Source: Ascaris suum
Lineage: Eukaryota > Nematoda > Chromadorea > Rhabditida > Ascarididae
Direction of reading: 5' to 3'
DNA length: 64,000 nt
NCBI GenBank assembly: GCA_013433145.1
Contig: CM024190.1
Coordinates: 3,596,001-3,660,000, forward strand
The notes under the pieces are model-generated. The model saw only the letters and a list, made by a program, of their open reading frames with translations. It ran no database searches and was not told the origin of the DNA. Positions 1 to 14,312 of the stretch are shown piece by piece. Each line of letters begins with the position of its first letter. The stretch's first letter is position 1. The translations under genes were made by a program, and so were the position numbers.

Positions 1-1884
1 AACGTTCCCTAAAAGCATTTAGATGAAATAAGATTAGCGCAGGTAGGAGAGCTGTTTTTGCAATGACAGCGTTAAAGGTTTTCGATAGATTTTGCTAGGC
101 ACAATTATCCAACCAACGTCCTTTCAATGCAACCATAAAAAGAGGCACAATTGAGAATTGATTAGTCTACGCGCTTTTTCCCTCAGTGACGCGCAACAAT
201 TTTTACTTCAACAACCTTTTCGCTATATTTTTCTCCTTCCTTTCCGATAAACTGAAGCATCATGGCACCGAATGTCAAATTTTTGTTTGGTACATTCATC
301 AAATTGGGAAAAAATGAAAAAAGTATGCACGATTATATGCGATAAATGAAACAACCATTTAAATGAAGGATAATTTAGCAATCGAATTTCACTTACGTTG
401 TAGATATTAACATTCGTTCTCGCTCCAAGTCATTCATATTCAAACACCTTCTTCACTGCTGAACTCAACTTTAAGCGGCGAATTGCTCGGATCGGCTTCC
501 AGTGACAAAAAAAAAAGAGAAAATGACGCTGAAGCATTCAAAAATGTCACGTTTTCAGATTGTTTTCCCACAATTATTTGGTTTTTCATCGTCAGTCGCT
601 TCTCAAAAATTTGAAATTTGCAACAAATCGCTTATGCCACAATTTCAGTATGGATAAGGTGAGGAAGGAATTGTTCAGGTGTGATCTGAATTGATTTGCA
701 TGGGAACAATCGAAACTTATTTCTGAAGATGACCTGTAGACGTGCATGGTGAAATCATGATGTCCTGTGAAATTCATAACAGTGCTGCAGAAGTGCGCAT
801 TCCGTGTCATGGTTACAAATGCAACAGTAACGTTGAGCAATAAAAATCTGGTAGAAATTAATCAATCCTACAGGTTATCTCGGTAGTGATTAAGGTCTTT
901 GGCTACGTGCCACCTGCAGATTTTGCGAATCCCAACGACCTTTTGGACTGTCAACAGTGGAGAACAAAACTTATTTCAAACTGTCCATATCTAGGAGACG
1001 TGAGAAATTTCTTTAAAATTTCTTCCCATACATGGAACAATGTTCTCAAATTTGCACTGCGCATGCATGACTTCAATTAATCATCCTCGGAAATCGGATC
1101 TATGACAAGAGCCTTCGATGGGGGCGCCGTTCTTTCTAATTTCGTTTCGAGTCCACTCAGCACTAACTTTTAATTGACTTGAATACTTTTTTCGCTTCGA
1201 ATAATCCATCATTGAAGTGAAGGGAATAAAAAAAAATAGTGCGAAAGCCGGCAATCAACGCTTTTTCGTCTAGGACATTTTTTCGACGGGACTATTTTGT
1301 AAAGCACAGTGTGGGGTGATTTGACCCGCACGAAGAGAGACAAAATGCATCACAATTCAATTCTTCGACAATTATGCAACTTTCGCTTTTCAATGAATCG
1401 GCGACAAAAATATCAATTTTTGTGTCATGGAATCTAAATGCTTTAAAATATCTTTTCATTTGCACAGAAAACATTCAGCACGTTCATAAATGCTGCAAAG
1501 AAATAAACAAGAACAAAAGGTCATCCAACTTCATCGTAGTGTATTTTCCAAAGACGACTAGCAAAGATAGCAATATCCACGCTCGATCGCTGCGTTAGAT
1601 GCCATAATAGATAATGAAAACTCTACCTGAACGAATTTAGTTCTGTGAGGTTCGAAGAAATCGGGCAGCGCTAAGCATATCTTCCTCGGATGAACGTACC
1701 AGCTAGCTGTACTAACGGTCTTGAAGCCTCCACGCATTTTGTACATTCAATTCCTATTTCTTGCCAGCCCACCCAATTTTCTACGGCCACTCGGTAAGCA
1801 ACATTTAAGACTCGCAGATAAACAAAACTCTGATGTAGAACTCTTCGGGGTTCGATTGGAATAAATAATGAAAGGGGTTGATTG

Positions 1885-1937
1885 AAATAAGTAATAAATA
1901 AATGAATAAATGAATAAATAATAAATAAATAATTAAA
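1885..1937. repeat. (AATA)n-type simple repeat
   Basis: There are imperfect copies of aata/aatg, followed by further AT-rich sequence to about 1990. Confidence 0.85.
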
Positions 1938-4900
1938 TCAAGTATATATATACTTTACTTATTTATTTTTTTTTTATATATATTTACTTTATTAAGCATA
2001 ATCGCATCTCACGACCAGTCCACTGCAAAATAAAGAACGGATCGGTTGCAAATTTTCAAAAACTTTTAGCAGGCTGGAATAATATGAAACCTCTTGAGGC
2101 GAGTATGAACTAAAACTGCTGAAGGAAGTGATCAGATGGATGACACTTCATCCATCACAGCTATAGGCCCACTAAAACCCAAAGCTTAGCTGTTGGACGG
2201 ATAGAACGACCTATGCAAGCATGCCGTTGGACAAATATGGCATCATCTGAAATCAGAAGTAATTGATTTTCGTCGTTGCGAATTTTCTTGGAATATTTCA
2301 AATCTATGTAATGAGAATAAATTCCATAATACTGCGATGAAATATAAACTTTAGGAGGTGAGATGGAAAAATGTCGACAATGGGTACAGAAGAAGCGGGT
2401 AGTAGAGAAGGGTGCAACGACCTAATCAAAATATAAACGACACTAGAGCAGTGGGAGACAAATGCTGAACATGCGAGACGCATAAAATCAAAAAACTCGC
2501 TCGCGCGCCTCCAACGACCTCTGGATATTTGAAATAAACCTTTGGCCTTCCCATTTCCCCTCCCTCTCCATCTCCCCATCCTCTTCACTAGAAATCTAAC
2601 GGATCTATTTGCCTCAATTTTATCTCACGTTATGCGGCGGGCAGTTAACTTTCAACAATCGGCCCAGAATAAAAGGAGTGTGATGTTTCCTATTCTTTTA
2701 CGACAAGCCATACTGCCATGGAATTTTCATAGGAGCGGTTTCTGTCGGCTTTTCAAGTTTTTCCATACTGGTCTTTTAAGCAACTTTAACGAACTTCTTG
2801 AGAAGAACCTCACTATTTAACGGGACCACTTTTTGTTAATGATGTCGTGCAAATTTTTACGGGCTAGAGGCAAAGATTACTGGGAAGAAAAGTCACTGAC
2901 AGCAGATTGATTCTGAATTAAATGAGAATCAGCTAAGAAAACGTGCCAATTTTTATTTTTAAACTAATCTATCGCCTTATCCATCCGAATCTAAGAGAAG
3001 GCACTGGCAATTTCTAAAAGAAAGTTGCTCCACCATTTCATGCCAACAAGTAGTCGTTCGTTTCTCGCAAAAACGATATTTCATCATCCCTATCAACTTT
3101 GAAGCAGCTAATTTTGATGAGTAAATCGAATCAAAACCGGATGTGAGGTGAACGCGCTCAGTTCCGCACAAAACATATTTCGCCATTCACAAAGGAAGCG
3201 ATTTCCCTCGCAGCTGGACATATGTCATTAGAAAGTGTGCCGCTGTTAAAGGCGGAACACTGCGAGTCAATCTTGACAGATGGAACAATGCAGAGGCACG
3301 TAGGACGGCTACCAAATGCTCCAACCAATTTTTTCAAAGAATCCATCGATTTCTTCAACTTATTTCTCCTTTAATCTCCCTACGAATTTCACGTTCGACT
3401 GGAGGGGAAACGTCACACTCAAGTATGATTTACTTATAGAAGGTGATCAGAGGTGAAAAACCTGAACAAAAGGCCATCTTTTGTACTAATCATTTGTAGC
3501 AAGTACACGTCTTGTCAAGTTTGCGCTTGCTTTCATCGACTGAGACAATCGGACGGACAGGCAAACAGTTCACAAAAACAGTCGCTCACAAAATGAAAAT
3601 GAGGCACGAAATGCTACGGATCAGATCTTTCCAATTCTGCCAGATTTTTCATTCCCTAATATGTTTTGGAAATATGCTCAGGTGAGAACTAGATTGCGCC
3701 AGGAGGAGAGGAAATATAGAGACCTATTAAGTAAATTTCTACCCGATAGTAAAATGAGCTCAATAAAAGTTCGAGCATTGATAAAGAACAAAATCGTGGT
3801 TTCCCATGGGAAGGAAATAGATACGGAGAGACTATTAAGGGTTGCCATGCAGAATTTTTTTCCCCCGTAGCGATTATAAACACAATCGCTTATAAGAAAC
3901 GGATCCCTTATTCATAACTTTTCATTATTTCAGTGACGTACTTATGGATGAATCTCATGAAAAACTTTATTTTCGTCGGATTTTTAAAGGACTACTACAG
4001 ATTTTTTGAGTTGCATTCCATTTAAATGCTTCCAAAGTGCATAGACGTGCACTTCATTTTTCTTCCTGGTTTGTTTTCCTCAATTTCTTCACTCCACATT
4101 CTCCTAGATGAAGCGGTCCTATTCCATGCTAGACAAGCAGACAAATCAGAATAAATGCTGCGAATTCGTTCATATTTGAAGTGGATATTCGACGATGGTG
4201 GCATAGCTGCTAAAAACGTTGCGGTCTATTGCAGCGTACAAAACGAATCGAGTTTATTTTAACCTTAACTTAGTTGTAAATTTGCATATAAAAGGATATT
4301 TTTTCTGCGTCAACACATTAACTTATCTCAATCGGCTTCCCATTCAGCGCTGAATATAAAATGGTATTAAGATGCTGGAAATATTCTGGTTTTTTTTTTC
4401 TTTTCGAAGATTGAGTTGGAGATCGACGAGACAGTGAGCTAATAAATGAATGAGATAGATGTCCTTTGTAGCGCTGCTCATTTCTTGCCTCCAGACTAAC
4501 AATCTATAACGACTATATATGACTTATCCATTGGAAAGAAAAGAATTCTAGAAGAATACCTGAAAAGCTGTGCTGATGCGTCGAAAGTTGTTAAAATCTT
4601 CGCATAATTCTGCAGAAACCTTCACAAAATTCTGCACACCAAAAAACCTGCCACTAAAATAGAAGAAACTTTTTCTCGCAAACTTTTCATTTCAATATTT
4701 CTTTCTTACATCAATTGCGTTGACGCCAAGTGAAGAACTATTCATTTCACTGTTTCTAAGAAACAAAAATCACGCATATGCCGAAGGGCTTGATATTTTT
4801 TGGTCAAGCGTTGTCAGCGGGTCTCATCGTGATCGCCATAGTAACGCTAGGCAGCTAATATGAAATTCCCCTCTTCAGCCGAACACGCTCTAGTACCTGC

Positions 4901-7399
4901 AGCATCTCGCTGCTTCCACTAACAACTTCCTGTTTATTATGCCACAAGAAACTGATGACGCCTTGCTTCCAAAAGGATTGGCATAGGCGCAAAGACAATA
5001 AGATCACCTCCACATACTGTCTGAGGTGAAGAAATAATTCACGCGAATATGCAACGAGCAACTGGAAGCAATAATAAAACAACTCAATACTTCAATGCAC
5101 CAAAACTATGTACTGACGTACTCTTTTGCTCTCGATATGCGAAGTATGTTGTAGTTTCTCTTCACGCTTCACAACGGTTTTAATGATTTAAGAACGTCGG
5201 ACAGCACAGCCGTACAATTTGAAACGGAAGACATATTGGACATAGTGAGTGGAAAGACAGATTTTGTTCTGTGACATTTAATCATGCACCAATGACCTTT
5301 GAAACATTGCGCGCTCACGAACAATCATCGAACGACGATTTTCACAGAAACGCGGCGAAGCATACTCAATGCTAATTAGTATACATTGGCGAGCATTTTA
5401 GCTCTATATTAGATCACCGTTGGGATGAGAAACGAGTCAGTAACAATACTCGAAAAAGAATTTCTCAATTATTAAGAGAACTGAGAGCGAATATTTTTAT
5501 TGTTCAATAGCAGCTCATAATGGGCCATTTGGTTTCATTGGTTCATCACTTTTTTTTTTCGCACTGAACTGAGCACTGTGGTTTTTGTAACTCGCTGATA
5601 TCTAATATCGTCACAACAAGTATCATTTAACTCACCTGTAGTTTCCTACAAATAAACCGCATTATTTCGTGTTCAATTTTTGCGACTGACATGTAAGGAC
5701 CTTAACAACATCACATTTCGAAAGAATTCGATTTCCTCATAAATATCACTCGGTAAAAGTATGACACGCTTTTAATGGAAAATAAGACACTCAATGGATG
5801 AAGAAACTCCCTGCAATTGACAATAAAATTAGTTTCCTGCTTCAACAGAGTTCCATAAAGTCGCATAACTTTTCAGAAGCTCAAATTTTAATAGATCCGG
5901 CTTTTTCGCTAAGACAAACTGACTGCACGGGATACTTCTCGCTTGAATTGGCCTCAGAAATTCACAAACTACGATCGCTATTCAGGCGGCATTTCGGAAG
6001 TGAGGTTGCCCGTGGAATTTGCGAATGCAAAATATGTCTAATCTCATCGAAACAAAGAGTTCCGACTAGATTCAGTTATTTTATGGAAGGATGAAGCAGA
6101 GATGGGGTTTCATCTTTGTACTTCAGATGTAATGAATTAGCAGAACAATAAGAGGCAATTAAATGAGGGAAGCAAATCGTATACTTTTGTATTTAGTCTA
6201 CAATCCTAATTGACGTGAATTCCAAATCTGAGCCAACGAAGGCACAACATTTTGTTATCATAATGGCCGAGAGCGAGACTTCCACTTGAGGACGATCTTG
6301 TTGAACTAAGAGAGAAGCTCCATGTTGAAAGAAGCATATTGGAAGCAAAGGATATTGCAGTAAGTGTGGTTGAGATGTTGCTTGCTGAAAAGGAAAATTT
6401 TCTGAAGGTCTTTGCTAGGGAAGAAAACTTTGAGAAACTCATCAGTTGTCAAATCTGCTCGATATCATTCACATGACTTTATACGCACATTTTTATAGGG
6501 AATGACTATATAACGCACAAGGCGCTCTTCTTTTCCACAAGTGAATTCGATGAGCGATTCACTCAGCCATGTTTTAAAGAAATGATTTCGTTGATCAACA
6601 TAGATGTTTATCGCAAACACTCTTTTTTTAAAATTCCCATCAAGAGTAGAAGCTGATAGTGAAAGTACCACTGAATGTTCGAAGAATATTTCTCACGAAT
6701 ATACCACTAAATACCATTCATTTCTGAGATGGGTTACAGCTAACAAGAATAACAGAGACCGATCTACAACGATTTCTGTAAAACAGTGCACTCATTAGAA
6801 GATTCCAATTTAATCTGGTTATGCATGAAACTCGTTAGGTGCCCATCAAAGATTCAAACTGCTCAGTTATATGACAAGAGAGTATAGCAGATGAAACGCG
6901 ATCGCCCTTTCTTGAAGTGAGATGTAGGCTACATTAATTAGACTAACAACATCAAAACTGACGTCATGGAAGTTGTTAAATCTCCCCTCACGAATATCAA
7001 AAAGCAACTAAACTAACTTAGGCAGCGAAGAATGACCTCACAAGTTTTTCAAAATTATTAAAAGACTAGGACGGATGGCACAGAATAATGGTTCCGAAAT
7101 TCTACGACGGGATTTTATTCGAGGTGTTGGTTATAAGGAAGACTGCAACGATTTGTTGGGCTATGTTTGAAACACTGTTTCGCTATAAGGATGACGCTAA
7201 TGGAACGTTTTGAAAGAACGAGAAAGCAATGTTACAATTGATGTCTCAGAATGAATTTCAGCATAAATGGATGCGAGCATAAGATGAATTCTTCTCGCTC
7301 TGCATATATACATACAGCTGCCGTAATCTCTCAGAGCGAAGTGAGTAATCGTGTGTATGAAGAAATTTTCTAGGCGAATCGAAGGTTATGCAATACCAT

Positions 7400-7426
7400 A
7401 TTGACTTCATTACTGTTGAAGTCAAT
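7400..7426. repeat. Inverted repeat, 10-base arms
   Basis: attgacttca at 7400-7409 is inverted exactly at 7417-7426. Nearby (7441-7466) are ccatatgg-type palindromes and ataccatat/atattggtat arms, so the patch may be a remnant of a small inverted-repeat element. Confidence 0.6.
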
Positions 7427-10400
7427 GACCATTTTTTATGAGTCCATATGGACCATATTGGTATGCGTCAATGCGCCAAATATGGCCGCTCAGACATAAT
7501 ACGGCAAAGAGCTGTGCACATATTTGTGGGAATGCCAAGAGATGCTAATAACTTATTTTTTATTTTTTCCCATATTACATACTAATAAAGATAGAAATTT
7601 GCAGCCTGTTTGTTTCTTTCTGAAATCACGCTGCTTCAGCTTCACTTTTTACTCCTTAACAAGCATATGCAAATTCTCTTAAAATTTGGACAGTGAAATG
7701 AAAACAAATGTAATTGTGTGGCAGTTCTGAGAAATGGTGACTCGTCTCTGAAAAATTTCATCATCGGTACTAGCAATGCACTAGAGACATAATGCTGCTG
7801 ATATGCAAATCGAGTTTTTCTCTAGTTTCAATAAAAATTGGTCGATAAATGTAAATATTGTGAAAATCTTATATGAAAAATTGACGGAAAAATTTACTAA
7901 GTGTGAAAATTTGAATATATAACAGATCAAAAAAGCAATTTCATTCGGCTCGAATGCGCAGTTCCAACGTTTAATGTGCATATACCATTCATTATATGTT
8001 AATTCTCCCTCCTCATTGCTCTGCGTTCGTAATCCTCTCTTACTCTCCAGTGTAATGCACATCAACTACTGCAAAGTATTTTGCTTATTCATAGTTTAGT
8101 TAGAACGAGTAATTAGACAAATTTGTAATTAAACAGCCGAGGGGATGGATTTATACAGCATTTTTTCTTAGCTGTTTAAACGGCACCATTCGACAGCACT
8201 GGAACAGCACGCATAGACAGACTGCTCACAATTTCAAAGGGATGTGACTTCCAAGCTAAACGAAAATATTTCACAGCAACGAATATTGTCAAGAGAAATA
8301 TATGAGCATAAACGATACACCGACCTCGCAGCATGTTCGGAACGCATCAACTTTCTCATTGATTCAAAGAAGCTCACACTAGTAAAACCGGAAAAGCCAC
8401 GCAACAACTGCACTCAGGTGCTAGTGCATAGCAATGTTCTTTGTGAGGACAACAGCATGACACCTTTCACCAACATCACTACAGTCCAACAACTGAAATA
8501 AATTACGCCTTCGAAGGGGATCTTTGGCTACATCATAATTTTCGTCGACTATGCCATCGACTAGGAAGAAATTCCAGAGGCGGGAAAAGGTCTACGTATA
8601 ACTAATTATGGACGTTCACTGAGCAGAGTAGAATGTCAGTTTTAGTGCGCATCGTAGAAAATTCGATAATATCAAGTGAGAATAATTGAGATGCACAATC
8701 AACAACTGTCATCGAAAGTGTTCCGCCGGCTGTCGAGTACAGTGAGACGCTGCAACGCGAAACGAATGTGTGGCAATAAGCGCACTCTACGTGTTTTTCC
8801 ACCCGACGACCGCAATCCATATTTGGTGCTGCGGCAGCCACGCCCTCCTCTACACTCAGCGTTCGCTCTGCCCATTCCTCTTCTCAGCTTCACCGCCGTC
8901 GCATCTGCTTTGAGTCGGCGTTTTACTCCTTTTTGTGTCACACAGTTCATGTTCAAATTCCCTGACAGAAAATAGAACGTTAGTAATAAAAGAAGTGAAT
9001 TTACTTCTCGCTAGATGGTTACGTGTTAATTCCGAAAGCGGTTTTGAAATTTAAGAGGCACAAGAAGCTATTTGAAGAAAAAAACGTCTGTGACTAATGC
9101 ATGCAGGAAGTGGGCATTAAGTGCAGATGCGCATTCTTCTCATCAAATGAGCTCATCAATAGTGGTACATTCTTTATTCAGCCTCCCACTTAAATTCTTA
9201 GAAATAAACGACTGTCATGGGACACCCCACAAACGAGCATCCGCTCTAAAAGTGTTCTCGTCCACGACGTAGTGAACAGCAAAAGAGAACGATTGCTAAA
9301 TGCGCCAGCGAGACTCAACAATATCACTATAGAGCATTCCTTAACGCAATACAACATCTCATTCGAATGGTGCTAGCGTCAACAATGAAAGGAAGTCTAG
9401 TCTGATGTTGGCTGAATGATAATTGAAAATATTTACTCGTCAGTCAAATGCGAAATCAAGTCAAGTAAGCACAGCTACAGGAGGAAAATGTGGTGGTGAT
9501 AAACATTTAAGAAAGAGATGAAATATGATGACAAGTACATTAGAGCAAATCGTTTCAATGAGCATCGATTTATATGCATAACGTATACAACCAAATGAGC
9601 TAAACAATATCAATAAAACACGATGGGCTACTGAATCTCTATTAATGAATAATATTCAAAAATCGCGGGTTTATCATTTCCTTTCGCTCTAATGTAAAGT
9701 GCAACAGCTAACAACTGATGAGCGGATCGTTAAATACTTGTGGGAATTCGTTAAAGCACGAGACAGCTGAGCGAAAACTCATTTAAATGAGATTTTGCAT
9801 AACATGCAAATTTTCTCGCCAGTTGCAAGATTAACTTAGCGGTCTATAGATGAAATTTAATTATGTATGCAGATCGAATTGCATGGCAATGCAGTCGAGA
9901 ACAAACTCAACTCGTTGAACGCATCTTGAATCTGTCAATAAATAGGCAAGCGCTCATACGTACACTTGTGCGAGCGAACATATGTACGGGCGTTAGCAGT
10001 TATTCCATAGATTTTTTTTTTCGCAAATTATCTATTGCTTCCATAAATTATTTCGCTGCGACTTAGAAACTTACTTAAACCGATGTAATGATTATAATCG
10101 ACTGAAGAGAGCAAAGCAAAGAAATAAAATAGTAATCACAGAAAGCATTTGGCAGATGAAAACATGGAAATACCTGTGAGATACGTAAGCACTTAATGTA
10201 CCGCGCACCATAGAATACGATGAATGCAAAAGGGAGAAACCACTAATATGAATAAAAATTCGATCTATCATTGATGGGAAGAAACTGCTTAATTAGTCCT
10301 GAGGTTATCCCCATATATGCGACTTGATGGTCAACGCGTAGGACTTTAAAGGGAGCTGATGGTAAACGTATGGAATTGCTCACAGAGGGATTTCGACTCT

Positions 10401-12419
10401 TTTAGGCCCTCATTTTGCGCCGCTATGGAGTGAGCGTTATAAAAAGAAGCTTCTTTGAACATAGTGACCCATATACAACAAGCATCAGTGTCTTCTTTTC
10501 AACACATTCATGCGATTCACGTCATTGCACGGTCTACTTGATGCAGATGTGTTTGCCACTGTGAATGGACTTTATTCCATTTTTCACGTAAGCTCTGAAG
10601 CAGCACTGCATATGAAACAAGCATTTTAAAATCGAGGATATGAAATGCTATGTCTTTGTTGGCTTCAGGCAGGTTTGTCTCGCTTGTCAATGTGAGTGAA
10701 AAGTTGGTTCCGAGGGATTTGCATTACCGTCATAGATACCATCAATTTTCGGCCATCGCTTAGGTCTGAATTTTTCATCGAAATCGGAAGGTCTTAACGT
10801 CAGTGCACTTGAATATTTTTTGCACATTTGCGTTTGCAGCGAACATCATTGCCATTTCGTGTCTGTGCTTACGCATTTTTATGTCTCTCTTTGCCTGTTC
10901 AGTAGTTTCATTCCTGGGGAATAGCGAGTCTAGAGTCGTGAAATTTGTCAAATTTAAGCTATACCAAAGGATGGCTCAATTAATCCGCCTTCAGGGTGGT
11001 CTATCGACTCTGCAAAATATCTTAAACATTGAAGGATGCCAAAAACTTTATATATTTCGGGGCTGACTGACCTTCTTGTGTGAATTTTTTGTGGAGGATT
11101 CAAACGAGAGGTGCGATGTTTTGAAGTATCCCACGAATCCTTTATCGATAATGTTTTATCCTTTATCGATAACCAGTGAAACTAATTGCTATTATGACCA
11201 GCTGTGTGGTACATTCCTCTTCCATCTGACATAATTTAATCACAAAGAAGTCGTTTTAAGAATATGGTCATTTCTGTTATGAGTGAGAAAAACTGTGAGA
11301 TATTTCGATTTGATGCACCGAACTTTGAATTCTAAATCATTAGATATCTTTTCTCCGCTGTCTATACTTCATCATCACATCTTAAAAGTGGTTCATTAAA
11401 ATCCAGTTCCTTTTTATGAATATATTTTCACATTTCACGTGATCAGATCGCTCAAAATGTTTACATCATTTGAAGAAACCGAATCTATTAAATTGTTTGG
11501 AATTTTCTTTAAAAAGCAATGTGTTAAGTTGGATTTTCCAACGAAAACTCATAGGGAGTTTGTCGCATCATTGCGCCAGCGAATTACGGCATCGATATTT
11601 TAAGCTCAATGAAACTAACGAGTTTCGATATCGATGTGCGCAAAACTCTTGCCCGAAAGTGATGAAGGAAAGAGCTAAGTCACATGTAAACGCCTCCAGC
11701 TTTAGAACAGCCCAGTTCCAATTCGATATCCTCCTCCCTCTTTCCTTCACACTCTACCTCCCCCTTCCGTACCTAGGCGAATCCTTCCTATTTCAGAGAA
11801 TTTTGGACATTAATCTTCGCATAGGAACGTCGTATTATGTGAAACTGGCCGCATGAGCTCTTATTAATGCATCCGGCAGTATATGCAAATCACCAAAAAA
11901 TCCAGAAAAGAGCTATTTGTGGTGCATCAACAATATAGAAGCAATAAAGAAATACAGAAATGGACAAACGATATCATATGTCATGACGGATTGGCGCGAT
12001 ATGCGCTTTTTTGGAATTCATCAATCATGTCAGGCGGTTATGCAAATGTTCAAAAATAAGCGCTTTTAAAAGAGTTTTATAGACACCTGCAACATACTAA
12101 TCCCCTCTGAGAATTTGTTTTGCCCCTACGTCTGACCGTGTTATGCAATAAAAATTTAGCTTTAAAATTTTACAGCATGTTCAAGTAGCCATAACCATGC
12201 TTCCTATATGCCATGCAGCTCTGTCGATCCTTTTTTCGCTCAGTTTGTTGTCTTAGGCTTTCGCACCTTCTGGTTTAACAACATAACAGAAGAACTCTTC
12301 CTTGTTCATGGCTCCAGGAAACCTCACCCCTTCTCCCATGAATTTTATACCACCTGGTTCCACCACGTCGAGTAAACCACATCATAGCAGCCATTTTTAT
12401 CGCCATTTTCATTTTAAGT

Positions 12420-12668
12420 ATGAAAACAATTATCGTTTTTACTAATGGTAAGAGTAAGAATATCGTTGAGACAGAGATCTGCAATAATTTGAATTCGTCA
12501 AGGAAACCGGTTTCATTGGATGCTTTCATACCTTTTTGTCACCCCAATCTGATCCTGGAAAACTTGGTGGAATTTCCTCGTGAAAAGCAGCGAGTGCGGG
12601 AGGTTTTCTCCTTTCTTGGGAAAGGTTGCCCCGAGAAATTATTTGAGGAAGAAAAAAAGATTAGGTGA
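12420..12668 (+). other. Unrecognised 82-codon open frame
   Basis: This frame has a true ATG and reads plausibly as protein (SSRKPVSLDAFIPFCHPNLI, EFPREKQRVREVFSFLGKG, CPEKLFEEEKK). No domain is recognised. An overlapping minus-strand open frame of similar length exists, which lowers confidence. Confidence 0.15.
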
Positions 12669-13269
12669 AATGAGCTTGCAGCCACTCTCACCTCGGGGAT
12701 AGGGATCTGCTTCCTTTCTGCTATTCGAAATAATTCTCAAAGTTGATCAAAGAACAGCTAGTGGAATGCGAAAATTTACAAGGACAACCCGCAAATGTGG
12801 AGATTGACAATTTTTAATCTTAGTCACAACAGACAACGGAGTCTCCACTGAATCGTAGTTGTTCGACACCTCAGTGGCTTCTCTTCAACTTCAGCACCGT
12901 AAATATCGATTTGGGGAGTGCTGGACAGGACAGTGGTCATTTGGTTCGCAGGGTGATAGCATCATTACTCAACAACAGTACGCCTTTGGTGACATGAAAT
13001 AACCAGCTTTGCCTCACAGCAACAACGCACTTCATGCTCTGTGAATGAAAATTTCTCGGGTAAGGGAAGGAAATATACTGCCACTCCTCAAATTTCTATA
13101 CTGAGACCAGTGGTCACACAATACAGTTTAAGTGGGCGACCGAAAATAACGGACAGTCTATTTCATCCGTTGTATTTTGCGCAGCAACACTGGACGCATT
13201 TTAAAGGTGAAAAATTAAAGAAAATTTTACCTTTACGTTCTCCATGACGTTGCACAGTTATGCGAGTAT

Positions 13270-13298
13270 ATTTCATGAGAGTAAGATACTCATGAAAT
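13270..13298. repeat. Inverted repeat, 10-base arms
   Basis: atttcatgag at 13270-13279 is an exact inverted copy of 13289-13298, with a 9-base spacer. It lies about 100 bases before the longer hairpin at 13402. Confidence 0.8.
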
Positions 13299-13401
13299 CA
13301 CAAAAAATTATTTTGAGCCCTACAAACCATGGAAAAGAGTAAGCGGGGAAGGGGATTGAAGAGAGAGAAGGGAGAGAGAAAGAAGCGAAATAGACGAATT
13401 C

Positions 13402-13437
13402 TAGGTCTCTTAGTAGCCCACGCTGCTAAGAGACCTA
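13402..13437 (+). repeat. Perfect inverted repeat (long hairpin, 4-base loop)
   Basis: taggtctcttag (13402-13413) is an exact inverted copy of 13426-13437. The inner bases extend the stem to 16 pairs with one T-G (wobble) pair, closing on the loop ccac at 13418-13421. The wobble is a pair only in plus-strand RNA. No neighbouring gene is recognised. Confidence 0.8.
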
Positions 13438-14254
13438 CAATTATCAATTATGCTTCGAAAAACGTATGTGGTTTTTTTTGCGAAGATGTTCCCATTTAGT
13501 TCGTCAAAAACTTGGCCAGCAGTAAATTGCCAAAATAACCATATCTCTCTCAGTTTGATGGGAGAGCTTAGCAAGCTAACTTGGGTGGTTTCAGCGGCTT
13601 ACGATACTGTTCAACAACTGCAAATAGTTATGCGGCATTAAACGTCAAAAAATTCAGCATATTTCTTTATGCAAAACATGATTTCCCTGTATTAATTTAC
13701 CAAACGCTTCCATCTTTTCATGCTATAAACGTAAAAACCGACCGAAAATCTCTCTTGAAGAAATAGCTATGCAAATTTGTGACTTACATAGGCGGGTCAC
13801 AGATGTGACTATTTGCCATCAGAATTTATCTCCTTATCTTTGGCTTAAGCGATTACATGAACTTCGTATGATAGATCATTGCTTAAACCGGTTTCTTCGA
13901 AACGTTAGCGGACAATAGATGGCACGATATTTCATCATCGTAGTTCCTGTTCCATGCCAAGTGCTCCAAGTGCATAAGCAGATGTATGCTTTCGATCGAT
14001 AGCGTTCCACATAAGTTATGAAGCATAAATGTTAGAAACGTTTAGAACGCTACTGGTGCGACAAAAAAGCCACATCTATAAAAGATGTAATTACGTGAGG
14101 AGGAAATTCATTTGCAGTCGATTGCAGTGAGTCATTATCAGCAGTATTCAACCAAATAAAGTAAACCGCTAGAGTCGCTGTTCGTAGAAACTGAGATATT
14201 CATGTCAATGCAATTGTTATGAGTATTAGTGATTGTCCATTGATGATATAGGTA

Positions 14255-14312
14255 GTTGACGTGATTGACGTGATTGACGTGACTGACTCGCAGTTGACGT
14301 GATAGTTGACGT
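14255..14312. repeat. Short tandem repeat of (g/a)ttgacgtg
   Basis: Copies of the 9-base unit begin at 14255, 14264, 14273 and 14282 (degenerate). Two 11-base variants ending in ttgacgt follow. TGACGT-like cores resemble CRE/bZIP sites, but a simple repeat explains them equally well. Confidence 0.75.

Larger units (their letters stand above)
1..12270. other. Gene-poor region, left flank
   Basis: I find no gene I can support here. Open frames are 60-130 codons, mostly overlapping on opposite strands and lacking splice context. Notable items are the AATA repeat at 1885, the inverted repeat at 7400, and a patch near 8690-8930 that is more GC-rich than its surroundings and open in several frames without recognisable protein. 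Confidence 0.5.

Noticed and set aside
8602..8975. Three overlapping frames of 79-99 codons on both strands
   Set aside because: The patch is GC-richer, so stops are rarer; none of the frames gives a recognisable protein.
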